NCBI RefSeq assembly: GCF_004765805.1
Contig: NZ_SBIU01000003.1
Span: 372,001-436,000, forward strand
Reading direction: 5' to 3'
Origin: Halorussus halobius
GTDB taxonomy: Archaea > Halobacteriota > Halobacteria > Halobacteriales > Haladaptataceae
Length of the DNA stretch: 64,000 bases
The translations under genes and the position numbers were made by a program. Within the stretch, counting starts at the first letter, position 1. Every line of letters begins with the position of its first letter. Below the pieces are notes generated by a model. That model had not been told where the DNA came from, did not search any database, and saw only the letters and a list, made by a program, of their open reading frames with translations. This document shows, piece after piece, positions 50,739-59,183 of the stretch.

Positions 50739-51416
50739 TCAAAACGGGGCCTGCGACCCGCGACTCGGCCCGCGTTCGGGCGGGTCGGCGTTCGAGTTCC
50801 CGGACGCGGCCGGGTCGCTCGCGCCGCCCGCGCTCCGATTCGGATTCGCCGAGAGGTCGCCGGTTTCGAGGTACGTCGCTTCGAGGTCGGCGAGCTGCCG
50901 GTTTATGGTCCCGCTGTCGTGGTGCATCTCGGCGGCCCGGACCCGGACGAGGTCGTAGTCGTGTCGGTCGGCGAGCCCGTTCCACGCCCGGAACGACCCC
51001 ACCGTGAGGGTGTGGGTCTGCGGGCAGAACGGCGTCGTGGGCGTGAACTCCGCCCGGAGGACGGAGGGGTCGTCGTCCTCGGTGAGGTCGTCGAACCCCG
51101 CCGCGAGGTCGCCGGTCGCCTCGGGGTCGTCGCCGTCCGCCTCGGCGTACCGGTAGCCGGCGCGCTCGTGGCGGGTGTCGAGGTTGAGTCGCGCGAGGTT
51201 GTAGTCGAAGGTCATGTCGTAGACCCCGCGCTCCTCGAACAGTTCGCGGGTCGTCTCGTGGAAGGCGACGTGGTCCTCACCGTCGAGCACGTCGTGGCCC
51301 TGGAGGAACGGCCCGGGAACCGGAAGGTGGTCGGGGACGAACTCGTCGTCGTCGTCGAAGAGCCCGTCGGCCTCGTCCGAATCGTCGTCGCCGAAGTGCG
51401 ATCGGAAGGGGTTCAT
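50739..51416 (-). CDS. Conserved haloarchaeal protein (DUF7998-like)
   Basis: A 225-aa acidic protein with PGPFLQGHDVLDGEDHVAFH, REL-FEERGVYDMTFDYNLARL and a Cys in EFTPTTPFCPQTHTLTVGSF. That last segment is reminiscent of iron-sulfur-cluster assembly MIP18-like proteins, though the similarity is weak. The C-terminus is low-complexity. I associate it with a haloarchaeal DUF7998 family, from memory. Its stop is 12 nt from the CoxM-type gene stop, convergent. Confidence 0.6.
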   Translation of the reverse strand: MNPFRSHFGDDDSDEADGLFDDDDEFVPDHLPVPGPFLQGHDVLDGEDHVAFHETTRELFEERGVYDMTFDYNLARLNLDTRHERAGYRYAEADGDDPEATGDLAAGFDDLTEDDDPSVLRAEFTPTTPFCPQTHTLTVGSFRAWNGLADRHDYDLVRVRAAEMHHDSGTINRQLADLEATYLETGDLSANPNRSAGGASDPAASGNSNADPPERGPSRGSQAPF

Positions 51417-51504
51417 GTGCGTTCGTACGCCCCGTCGCGGCGTGTGCGTAGTCCCGAACACGTTCGGAATCAGACCGAGGTGCGCGTCGGTCCAACCCCG
51501 AGGC

Positions 51505-52887
51505 ATGGGAGCGATTCCGGGCGACCTCAACACCGACAGCCAGCCCCCGATGACGGTCCCGCTGCGCCACTTCCTCGTGGCGCTGGGGTTTCTCGCCGTC
51601 GGGTGCGTCGTCGGACTCCTCGCGGCGCTCGACGCCGGCCCCGCCCGGGCGGGGCTCGCGCACGTCCACCTGCTGCTGGCGGGGTGGGTCTGCGTGACCA
51701 TCATGGGCGCGATGACCCAGTTCGTGCCGGTGTGGTCGGGGACCGCCATCCACTCGCGTCGGCTCTCGGTCGCCCAGTTGTGGCTCGTGACGCTCGGGTT
51801 GGCGGGACTCGCGGGCGCGCTGCTCGCGGGCGCGCTGGCGTGGACGCCGGTCTTCGGCGGCCTCGCGCTCGCGGGGTTCTGGACGTTCGTCTACAACGTC
51901 GGGCGGACCCTGCTGGGCGTCCGCCCGTTCGACGTGACCGAGCGCCACTTCGCGCTCGCGCTCGGCTTCTTCCTCGTCGTGACCGCCTTCGGGTGGGTGC
52001 TCGCGCTGGGCTACGTCGTCCCGGTGTTCGAGGGCCTCGCGGTCCCGGTCGGCGACGGCTCGATTTCGCGGGGCGAGTTCCGGCTGGCCCACGCCACGCT
52101 GGCGGTGTTCGGCGCGATACTGTCGACCGTGCTGGGCGCGCTCTACCAGCTCGCCACGATGTTCACTCAGACCGAACTCCACGGCGTCGACGTCCCGCTC
52201 CGGCGATTCGAGGAGGTCGGCTATCCGGCGGGCGTCGTCGCGCTGGCGGCCGGCCGGCTGTTGGGCCTCGCCGACCTCGCGCGGGTCGGCGGCGTCCTCG
52301 TCGCGGCCGGTCTGCTCGGGTTCGCGGTCGTGCTGGCCCGCCGGCTGTACGAAACGCGCGTCGAGCGGACGCCGATGCTCTCGCGGTACGCCGTGGTCCC
52401 GGTCGCGGTCGGACTCTGGGTCGCGCTCGCGATTCCCGCGTGGCTCGCCGCCCCGCTCGCGCCGGCGGGGCTGTTCGGCGCGCCCGGAACGGCTCACCTG
52501 CTCGCGTTCGGCGTCGTCGGGTTCGTCGTCGTCGGCACCGTCTACCACGTCGTCCCGTTCGTCGTCTGGGTCCACCGGTACAGCGACCTGCTCGGGTTCG
52601 AGGACGTGCCGATGATAGACGACCTCTACGACGGCCGGCTCGCGGCGGTCGACTTCTGGCTGCTGGCGGCGGGCGTCGCGGGACTGGTGGCCGGCGACCT
52701 GCTCGGAACGCCGGGCGCGGTCGCGGTCGGGGGCGTCTGCACGCTGGCCGGGGTCGTCGTCTTCAGCGCGAACGTCCTGCTGGTCGTCCGCAGGCACGGT
52801 CCGCACTCGGTTCTCGGAGTGCTGTGGAGTCGGTTCGCGTCCGAGGAGGACACCGAGTCGTCGGAGTCCGTTGGAGGCGTTTCCTGA
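51505..52887 (+). CDS. Twelve-helix membrane protein, heme-copper-oxidase-subunit-I-like
   Basis: This 460-aa integral membrane protein has about twelve helices and conserved His-containing segments (GLAHVHLLLAGWVCVTIMGA, RLAHATLAVFGAI, GTAHLLAFGVVGF, GTVYHVVPFVVWVH) in positions that recall heme-ligating helices of subunit I proteins or NnrS-type proteins. No complete copper site is evident. Function in respiration or nitric-oxide response is a possibility, not a finding. Start is the ATG at 51505; the frame is open further upstream but overlaps the divergent gene's control region. Confidence 0.7.
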   Translation: MGAIPGDLNTDSQPPMTVPLRHFLVALGFLAVGCVVGLLAALDAGPARAGLAHVHLLLAGWVCVTIMGAMTQFVPVWSGTAIHSRRLSVAQLWLVTLGLAGLAGALLAGALAWTPVFGGLALAGFWTFVYNVGRTLLGVRPFDVTERHFALALGFFLVVTAFGWVLALGYVVPVFEGLAVPVGDGSISRGEFRLAHATLAVFGAILSTVLGALYQLATMFTQTELHGVDVPLRRFEEVGYPAGVVALAAGRLLGLADLARVGGVLVAAGLLGFAVVLARRLYETRVERTPMLSRYAVVPVAVGLWVALAIPAWLAAPLAPAGLFGAPGTAHLLAFGVVGFVVVGTVYHVVPFVVWVHRYSDLLGFEDVPMIDDLYDGRLAAVDFWLLAAGVAGLVAGDLLGTPGAVAVGGVCTLAGVVVFSANVLLVVRRHGPHSVLGVLWSRFASEEDTESSESVGGVS

Positions 52888-53044
52888 GCGAGTGACGCGC
52901 TGTCACGAGGCCGTGGAAGCGACTACCCCCGTGAAACGAAATTTCGGCGGACGACCGCGTTTCCCACCCGGAACCGAGATACAGTCGAGTTCGTCGACGT
53001 ATCAACCAGTAATCTCTTGTAATCTAACGACGTTCGTATTGCAT

Positions 53045-53296
53045 ATGTTAGGGAAGTCGGCGTTGAAGAAAGTTCGACGGCTAGGCGTTATCGTTGCTGG
53101 CCTGAGTCTTCTCCTGACACTGATGATGGGCCATCAACTCTACGTCTTCTATCACTCCCCGCCCGCAATTCTTCGAGCGGAGGCACCACCCGGAACGCTG
53201 GACGCGGTGATAATCCTCACAGGTTGCATCACCGTCGTCCCGGGGCTGTACATTACTCGCCAGATATATCGCTGGTCTACGGCGGACCGCGAGTAA
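53045..53296 (+). CDS. Small two-helix membrane protein in an AT-rich patch
   Basis: An 83-aa protein with MLGKSALKKVRRLGVIVAG and two membrane helices (VIVAGLSLLLTLMMGHQL and LDAVIILTGCITVVPGLYI). The DNA from about 52990 to 53700 is poorer in G and C than the surroundings, which suggests recent acquisition. Function unknown. Confidence 0.55.
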   Translation: MLGKSALKKVRRLGVIVAGLSLLLTLMMGHQLYVFYHSPPAILRAEAPPGTLDAVIILTGCITVVPGLYITRQIYRWSTADRE

Positions 53297-53366
53297 ACCG
53301 AGAACTTACGAAACACCCCACGAGAATCCCTCGAACGACGTGCCAGTAGCGGCCGAAATTCGAAGT

Positions 53367-53666
53367 TCAACGTATAGACCATTGGCGAAGGCGATCTTCG
53401 ACCCCGTAGTAACGGATCAGAACGACACAAATAGAGAGAATGACGACGAATGTAGCTATCACACTATTATAAACGATGGGGTCGACATCGCCGCTACTGT
53501 ACCTAATAAACGCAGGTACGGTATGGAAGAGGACGATTATCCAAATTACTTGAGCTATCCCCGAGAGAGCGGCTTTCAATGACTTCTCCGGATGATGATT
53601 TGGAGTCATAATACCCAAAACATATATAAATATAACTGAAAAGATGGCGTCCAATTCCGATACCAT
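53367..53666 (-). CDS. Small three-helix membrane protein in an AT-rich patch
   Basis: A 99-aa protein, MVSELDAIFSVIFIYVLGIM at the N-terminus, with three membrane helices (also AQVIWIIVLFHTVPAFI and SVIATFVVILSICVVLI). It has AT-rich codons unlike the chromosome and a TATA-rich upstream region. It converges on the gene at 53045. Function unknown; both genes may have arrived together. Confidence 0.55.
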   Translation of the reverse strand: MVSELDAIFSVIFIYVLGIMTPNHHPEKSLKAALSGIAQVIWIIVLFHTVPAFIRYSSGDVDPIVYNSVIATFVVILSICVVLIRYYGVEDRLRQWSIR

Positions 53667-54155
53667 TGGAGCAGTATATAATATTACTAGTTTGAAAAAT
53701 CTATCGTAATTATAGTAGAATATGAACCCTATTCCGAGGTGAAGTCCGGTAGATTCCCCTGCTGGGCGACGTGGCGAAAGCAGACTGGTGGAAGAGACGT
53801 CGTCCGGAGTTCGGAGCTGTTCAAACTGGGCGAAGGCCGTAACACGTTAGAGACGTATCTTCGTTGACGGAACGTGTGCGCCCGGAACACTAACCTCCAG
53901 CGTCATCCCGTGGCGGCGTGCCGCGTCGGCTGGCAAACCCTCGTGCCGGGCGGACTAATTCGGGGTAGCCGACCCACTGGTCTGTCGCGTACCCGGGTTC
54001 TCCGCGCTGTCATCGTTCCCGCGTGGGACTGCTCGGGCGGGGACTTGAGGTACGCACTCGCCACTACGGTCCGGTTCCGATTAAGGGTTTCCGAAGAGGA
54101 CACCTAATCCTTTAGGTCCCGTGCTTTTCCACCCGGAGCGTCCACGTAAGAGTGC
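53667..54155. other. Gene-free stretch between AT-rich patch and DUF7344 gene
   Basis: No frame here looks coding. The first 80 bp are AT-rich; from about 53760 to 54110 the sequence is GC-rich with several short complementary segments. A TATA-like CTTTAGGT at about 54110 may serve the next gene. A degraded insertion sequence or structured RNA is possible but not identified. Confidence 0.4.
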
Positions 54156-54554
54156 ATGATGAACACGGACACCCCGAACGCGGCCGGCGACTACGGCGGA
54201 GGGCGGGACGTCTCTCCCGCGCTGGACGCCACGCTCGACCTCCTGTCGAACCGCCGGCGTCGGTTCGTCCTCTACGCTCTTCGGGACCGAGAGGGCGCGA
54301 TGGGCGTCGAGGAACTCGCCGAGCAGGTGGCGGCGTGGGAGCGCGACGCCGACGAGTCCGTGCCCGCGTCGGGGTCGAGCGACGGCGTCCGGACCCAGCG
54401 GGTGCTCGCGGACCTCCATCACTGCCAACTGCCCCGACTGACGGAGGCCGGAGCCGTCAGCTACGACGCCGAGGACGAGTTCGTGTCGCTCGCCGCCGCC
54501 GACCCGCTCGCGGAGTACCTCGACCTCGCCGCCCGCGAGGAAGACGTCCGCTGA
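54156..54554 (+). CDS. Winged-helix DUF7344-domain protein
   Basis: This 132-aa protein has TLDLLSNRRRRFVLYALRDR, then MGVEELAEQVAAWERD and LHHCQLPRLTEAGAVSYDAE, the winged-helix pattern of the haloarchaeal DUF7344 family. Such proteins are presumed transcription regulators. Two ATGs occur in tandem (54156, 54159). No target site is evident. Confidence 0.8.
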   Translation: MMNTDTPNAAGDYGGGRDVSPALDATLDLLSNRRRRFVLYALRDREGAMGVEELAEQVAAWERDADESVPASGSSDGVRTQRVLADLHHCQLPRLTEAGAVSYDAEDEFVSLAAADPLAEYLDLAAREEDVR

Positions 54555-54672
54555 GCGCCGCGCGTCGGCCCGCTGATTCGGCCCGCCGTCGAGTCCCCTG
54601 GCCAGTTCATCTGCCGCCCGTTCCGCTTCGGCCCTCCAGTTTCGCCCCCGAATCCGCGTTACGACCGCCCCG

Positions 54673-55272
54673 TCACTCCCCGTCCTCGACCCGCCAGAGG
54701 TAGCGACTGGCGTAACTCCGATAGGGTGCCCATCGCTGGGCGCGGTCGACCATCTCTGCGCGAGTCAACTCCTCGTCGAAGACCGTCTCCATCCCCTTGC
54801 GGATGCCGAGGTCGCCGACCGGGAACACGTCCGGCCGGCCGAGCGAGAACACGAGCTGCATGTTCGCGGTCCACTCGCCGACGCCCGTGATGGACGTCAG
54901 TTCGGCCACCACGTCGGCGTCCGGCATGTCGGCGAAGTACGACCGCGAGTAACCCTCCGTGCGGAACGCCTCGGCGACGTTCTTGACGTAGTCGGCCTTG
55001 GCCGCCGAGAGGCCGGCGTCCCGCAGCACCTCGGGGTCGGCGTCGAGGATGCCCTCGGGCGTGACCGTCACGGCGTCGAACAGTCGCTCGCGGGTCGCGG
55101 CCGCGGAGGCCATCGACACCTGCTGGCGCAGGATGGAGGTGACGAACCGGGCGAAGAAGTCGTCGGCCGGCTCGACGGTTACGGGGCCGTGGGCCTCGAC
55201 CAGCGGGCCGAGATAGGCGTCCTCGCCGAGTGCGGCGTTCGGGTCCGGGGCGACGTTCGGGTCCTCGGTCAT
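54673..55272 (-). CDS. DNA-3-methyladenine glycosylase, AlkA/HhH-GPD type
   Basis: This 199-aa enzyme has FARFVTSILRQQVSMASAAA, the helix-hairpin-helix LTSITGVGEWTANMQLVFSL and the following GRPDVFPVGDLGIRKGM, which holds the catalytic Asp of HhH-GPD glycosylases. It removes alkylated bases from DNA. It lacks the N-terminal domain of E. coli AlkA, as archaeal members do. The ATG at 55272 is chosen; the frame upstream runs into a dispersed repeat. Confidence 0.88.
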   Translation of the reverse strand: MTEDPNVAPDPNAALGEDAYLGPLVEAHGPVTVEPADDFFARFVTSILRQQVSMASAAATRERLFDAVTVTPEGILDADPEVLRDAGLSAAKADYVKNVAEAFRTEGYSRSYFADMPDADVVAELTSITGVGEWTANMQLVFSLGRPDVFPVGDLGIRKGMETVFDEELTRAEMVDRAQRWAPYRSYASRYLWRVEDGE

Positions 55273-55369
55273 TCGAGCGCAAGTAGGGACGCGGGCGTAA
55301 TGAGCCCACGGCTTCGGGTCGAGACGCCAACTGGATTCGGTTCGCGGTTCGTTGCTCGGACGTGTCCCC

Positions 55370-55550
55370 ATCGGCGCTCGCTGATTCGGCGTTCACCATC
55401 GGTGCGTGCGGGCGCGGCCTCCGTGCCACGCCCAATCGCGCGAGGGATGAGGACCGCAACGAAGTGAGGACCGCAATCGGGTGGGGAGGACGAGGTGCGG
55501 TCGCGGTGCGGGGCGGTGCAGTCACTCAGTTGTCGAGGCTGAAGTTCGCT
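55370..55550 (-). repeat. Dispersed intergenic repeat, diverged copy (inverted)
   Basis: On the minus strand it reads GCCTCGACAACTGAGTGACT near one end and has a stem GGGCGTGGC/GCCGCGCCC (one G-U pair) before CGCACGCACCGA. It faces the next copy head to head, about 36 bp apart. Confidence 0.6.
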
Positions 55551-55586
55551 TCTTCGACTTTTCACCACGGAATTACGAGTCGGAGA

Positions 55587-55767
55587 AGCTAGCTACTGCC
55601 GAGGCAAATGAGTGACCGCACCGCCCCGCGACCGCACAGCGGGAGCCTCACCCCGCCCTAGCCTCGGGGCGCACGAGAGCGCCTCTCCCTCGCGCGCTTC
55701 GGCGCGGTCACGAGGACCGCGCCAGCGCGCGCCGACGCGAGACGAATCGGGAATAGCGCGTGCCGTG
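55587..55767 (+). repeat. Dispersed intergenic repeat, second copy of the head-to-head pair
   Basis: It starts AGCTAGCTACTGCCGAGGC and has the family stem as GGCGCGGTC/GACCGCGCC variants (GGCGCGGTC, loop ACGAG, GACCGCGCC), ending AGCGCGCGCCGAC. The base pairs of the stem differ from those of copies 1 and 3. Confidence 0.7.
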
Positions 55768-55821
55768 GAAAACCAGCCCGCAAGCGACGACAGAGAGAAA
55801 CCGAATCGTCCAGCCGAACTC

Positions 55822-57156
55822 CTACTCCTCGGTCTCTTCCTCGCGGTCGACCCGGCGGCGCACGTCCACCTGGTAGTTCTTCAGGATGTCCCGACCCAGC
55901 AACACCGGGTAGTCCATGTGGCCCCGGTCCTCGACGCTGGCGGTCACGGTGTGGCGATTGCCCCCGACGCCGACCACCACGTCCACGACCGGCCGGGACC
56001 GACTGGACTTGCTGGAGCCGGACTTGACGCGGGCGATGCTCTTGATGGGTCCCGCGCCGATTTTGGCCGCGAGCTTGGTGTCGATGCTGGTCCGGGTCGC
56101 GCCCGTGTCGGACTTGGCGGTGACCGTCTCCGAGCCGGAAGTACCGCTGAGTACGACGTCTTCGGTGTAGCCGACGACCACGGGTTCGGTCGGACCGGTG
56201 TCCCTGGGCCGGGGCTTGCACGCGGGCACCGAGTCGTCGAGCGCGGCGGTCAGCTCCTCGACCCGGCGCTCGTCGACCGTGCCACCGCCGCGCTCGATGG
56301 CGAGTTGGGCGATGTACGGCGCGGCGCTGCGCTCGGTGGCCTCGAACAGCCCCTTGAACCCGGCGGTGGGGTTGACCTCGAGGACGTGCCAGCCGTCGTG
56401 GCCCTCGATGAGGTCGACGCCCGCGTAGTCGAGGCCGACCACGTCGGCGGCCTCGCGGGCGATGTCGGCCACCTCGCGGGGCATCGTGTCGGTGGCGTCC
56501 TCGACGGCCCCGCCGAGCGCGACGTTGGTCCGCCAGTCGTTGTCGGGCGCGTAGCGGTTCATCGCGCCCACGATGCGGTCGTCCACGACGTACACCCGGA
56601 GGTCGCGGTGCTTGCCCTCGTCGCGCTCGATGAGTTCCTGCAAGAAGGCCTGCCGGTCGCCCACGCGGGGGTTGACCAGTTCGTCCGGGCCGACCTTCCA
56701 CGTCCCGCCGCCGTGGGTGCCGATGGCGGTCTTGTACACCGCCTCCTCGCCGAAGGTGGACCGACCGTCGTTGAGCCGGTCGTTCGACAGCGCGAGCAGG
56801 GCGTCGGGCACCGGGAGGCCAGCGTCGGCCAGCGCGGTCGCGGTCGCGAACTTGTGGATGGCCGTCATCACGGAACTGGGCCCGTTGAGCACCGGCACCA
56901 GCGAGTCGTATATCTTGGCGAGCCCGAGCGCCTCCGAGGGCTGTTCGGTGTTCGACAGCAGGAGCCTGTTGGCCACGACGTCGACCTCCGGTTCGAGGCG
57001 GGTCTCGTCGTTCTGGATGTCGACCGCCGTGTTCTCCTCGCGGAGCCACAGCGGCGTGTGACCGAGGTCCTCGACCGCGTTCAGGATGGCCTTGGTCTCT
57101 TTGCTGTTGTGGAGGCTCAGTACGCCGACCCGCACGTCCGACCCGTCAGTACCCAT
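55822..57156 (-). CDS. RimK-like ATP-grasp ligase fused to a RimB-like protease domain
   Basis: This 444-aa fusion has an N-terminal ATP-grasp ligase (about 1-300) with NRLLLSNTEQPSEALGLAKI, YKTAIGTHGGGTWKVG and the metal-binding VLEVNPTAGFKGLFE. A C-terminal domain of about 130 residues carries a retropepsin-like DTGATRTSID (Asp350) and YPVLLGRDILKNYQV. RimK-type ligases add amino acids to protein or peptide ends. The DTGA domain belongs to the family annotated as ATP-dependent zinc protease or RimB. An M14 peptidase gene is divergent from it. The target is unknown. Confidence 0.85.
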   Translation of the reverse strand: MGTDGSDVRVGVLSLHNSKETKAILNAVEDLGHTPLWLREENTAVDIQNDETRLEPEVDVVANRLLLSNTEQPSEALGLAKIYDSLVPVLNGPSSVMTAIHKFATATALADAGLPVPDALLALSNDRLNDGRSTFGEEAVYKTAIGTHGGGTWKVGPDELVNPRVGDRQAFLQELIERDEGKHRDLRVYVVDDRIVGAMNRYAPDNDWRTNVALGGAVEDATDTMPREVADIAREAADVVGLDYAGVDLIEGHDGWHVLEVNPTAGFKGLFEATERSAAPYIAQLAIERGGGTVDERRVEELTAALDDSVPACKPRPRDTGPTEPVVVGYTEDVVLSGTSGSETVTAKSDTGATRTSIDTKLAAKIGAGPIKSIARVKSGSSKSSRSRPVVDVVVGVGGNRHTVTASVEDRGHMDYPVLLGRDILKNYQVDVRRRVDREEETEE

Positions 57157-57183
57157 TTGTGCGTGGACAGTCGCCCGCGAGGC

Positions 57184-57241
57184 TTAAAAAACGAAGACAT
57201 CGGCGTCCGACCGGCCGGTTCGACTGCCCCGTCTTTATATA
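57184..57241. promoter_or_regulatory. Divergent promoters of the ATP-grasp and M14 genes
   Basis: On the minus strand GTTTTTTAA (57184-57192) lies 28-36 nt before the ATG at 57156. On the plus strand CTTTATATA (57233-57241) lies 23-31 nt before the ATG at 57264. Both suggest leaderless transcripts. Confidence 0.55.
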
Positions 57242-57263
57242 GGGCGGGGTCCGAGTGGGTGAT

Positions 57264-58334
57264 ATGACCGGCTCGGACCCGGACCCCGACGCCTTCACGT
57301 ACAACGGCGGCATCGTCGAACCGGGCGAGACCCAGAACATCCGGTACGGCATCAGCGAGACGTATCTGGGCGACCCGGTTCGCATCCCCGTTACCATCGT
57401 GAACGGGGCCGAGTCCGGGCCGACCGTGTTCCTGTCGGCGGCGGCCCACGGCGACGAACTCAACGGGATAGAGGTGGTCCGGGAGGTCGCCCAGGACTGG
57501 AACCACGACGACCTCCGGGGCACGCTGGTCTGTCTCCCCGTGCTGAACGTCCCCGGATTCATCGCCCAGGAGCGCTATCTCCCCATCTACGACCGGGACC
57601 TCAACCGGTCGTTCCCGGGCCGGGCAGGGTCGACCAGCGCCAAGCGGATGGCCGACCAGATATTCCGGAACTTCGTGGAGCCGTGCGACGTGGGACTGGA
57701 CTTCCACACCTCCACGCGCGGACGGACGAACATGCTTCACGTCCGAGCGGACATGGCCGACCCCGAGGTGGCCAGACTCGCGAAGGCGTTCGGCTCGAAC
57801 GTCGTCATCTCCTCGGAGGGGCCCTCCGGGACCCTCCGCCGGGAGGCCTCCGACGCCGACATCCCGACCATCACCATCGAGATGGGCGAGGCCCACCGCT
57901 TCCAGCGGGAGTTCATCGACCGGGGGCTGGAGGGCGTCGCCAGCGTCCTCGCGGAGTACGGTCTCGAAAGCACCGCCTCGGTCAAGTGGCCGGGGTGGCG
58001 AACCGTCATCGACGACGCCAAGGAGAAGACGTGGCTCCGGGCGGACGCGGGCGGACTGGTCGAGATGCACCACGACCGGGGGTCGCTGGTGTACGAGGGC
58101 GACACCATCTGCACCATCACCAACCCGTTCAAGACCGACCGCGAGCCGGTCGACGCGCCGTTCACCGGGCTGCTCGTCGGGATTCTGGAGAACCCCGTGG
58201 TCTACCCCGGCAACCCGTTGTGTCATATGGTCGAACTTTCGGCGAAGACCCGGCGAGCGCTCAAGCGCGAGCGCGCCCGGGGCGAGCCAGTCGAGAATCC
58301 GTCGCCGCCGCCAGCCGGGTCTGCGAGTCGGTAG
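57264..58334 (+). CDS. M14-family succinylglutamate desuccinylase/aspartoacylase-like peptidase
   Basis: This 356-aa zinc enzyme has the metal site AAHGDELNG (His62, Glu65) and DFHTST (His148), with a candidate catalytic Glu in [12 protein letters not shown]. The C-terminal beta domain includes [18 protein letters not shown]. Relatives cleave acyl-amino acids or C-terminal residues. Being divergent from the ATP-grasp/protease fusion, it may reverse the ligase product. The ATG at 57264 is preferred over a GTG at 57255 because of the TATA spacing. Confidence 0.85.
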   Translation: MTGSDPDPDAFTYNGGIVEPGETQNIRYGISETYLGDPVRIPVTIVNGAESGPTVFLSAAAHGDELNGIEVVREVAQDWNHDDLRGTLVCLPVLNVPGFIAQERYLPIYDRDLNRSFPGRAGSTSAKRMADQIFRNFVEPCDVGLDFHTSTRGRTNMLHVRADMADPEVARLAKAFGSNVVISSEGPSGTLRREASDADIPTITIEMGEAHRFQREFIDRGLEGVASVLAEYGLESTASVKWPGWRTVIDDAKEKTWLRADAGGLVEMHHDRGSLVYEGDTICTITNPFKTDREPVDAPFTGLLVGILENPVVYPGNPLCHMVELSAKTRRALKRERARGEPVENPSPPPAGSASR

Positions 58335-58384
58335 CAGGTAGAAACTTCTATTTGCCCACAGTCCAACCTCCCGAACGGACAAGT

Positions 58385-58813
58385 ATGAGTCAATCGTACA
58401 ATCGAGGCCTCGTCGAGGACTTCGGCCGGTGGCGCGAGTTCACCGCCGGGATGTGGGCCTGGATACTTCACAAGTTCAGCGGGTGGGTTCTCATCGGCTA
58501 TCTGTTCACCCACATCGCCGTGCTGAGCACCGCTATCCCGGGCGCGAACGGAGCGACCGCGATGCTGAACGGCGAGCAGGTCAACGTCTACACGGCCACG
58601 ATTCAGGGGCTGGAGATGCTGACCGTCGTTCGCATCATGGAGGTCGGCCTGCTCGCGGTCGCGGTCTTCCACATTCTCAACGGGGTCCGGCTGCTGTTCG
58701 TCGACCTCGGCGTGGGACTCGAAGCACAGGACAAGAGCTTCTACGCCTCGCTGGTCGTGACCGGTGCCATCGTGCTGGCGAGCATCCCGACGTTCCTCGA
58801 GGGGGCGTTCTGA
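58385..58813 (+). CDS. sdhC: Succinate dehydrogenase cytochrome b subunit SdhC
   Basis: The 142-aa protein has three membrane helices and His residues in [20 protein letters not shown] and [19 protein letters not shown], typical heme b ligand positions of the membrane anchor. It is the first gene of sdhCDBA; the next gene starts 1 nt after its stop. Confidence 0.9.
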   Translation: MSQSYNRGLVEDFGRWREFTAGMWAWILHKFSGWVLIGYLFTHIAVLSTAIPGANGATAMLNGEQVNVYTATIQGLEMLTVVRIMEVGLLAVAVFHILNGVRLLFVDLGVGLEAQDKSFYASLVVTGAIVLASIPTFLEGAF

Positions 58814-58814
58814 G

Positions 58815-59180
58815 ATGGCCGAACGCTACTCCTCGTTCCGGAGCGGGAGCCTCCCGTGGCTGCTCCAGCGGGTGACCGCCGCGTTTCTCATCGTCGTGCT
58901 CGCGTTCCACTTCTTCCAGCTCCACTTCATCAGCCACGCCTCCGAGGTGACGTTCGGAGGGACGACCGCCCGGATGAGCGAGTGGGGCTACTTCGCCACG
59001 ATGGTACTGTTCCTCGTGACCGCAACGTTCCACGGCGTCAACGGCGTATACGCCGCGCTGTTGAACCAGGGCCTGACCGGGACCGCCAAGCGCGCGGTCC
59101 AGGTCGTGCTCGGCGTTGCGGGGCTCGCGCTGGCCGCACAGGGTACCTACGTCGCGCTCGTCATGTCCGGAGTGATGTAA
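58815..59180 (+). CDS. sdhD: Succinate dehydrogenase membrane anchor SdhD
   Basis: The 121-aa protein has three membrane helices; WLLQRVTAAFLIVVLAFHFF and ATFHGVNGVYAALLNQGL hold conserved Arg and His of quinone and heme sites. It lies between sdhC and sdhB with 1- and 3-nt gaps, so the anchor subunits and catalytic subunits share one mRNA. Confidence 0.88.
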   Translation: MAERYSSFRSGSLPWLLQRVTAAFLIVVLAFHFFQLHFISHASEVTFGGTTARMSEWGYFATMVLFLVTATFHGVNGVYAALLNQGLTGTAKRAVQVVLGVAGLALAAQGTYVALVMSGVM

Positions 59181-59183
59181 TCC

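Noticed and set aside
51277-52806. 509-aa antisense frame opposite the multi-helix membrane protein
   Set aside because: Composed of Arg/Asp/Glu-rich shadow sequence typical of reversed hydrophobic genes.
53874-54107. 77-aa frame in the gap before the DUF7344 gene
   Set aside because: No conserved pattern, no promoter at a suitable distance, and an equally long frame exists on the other strand.
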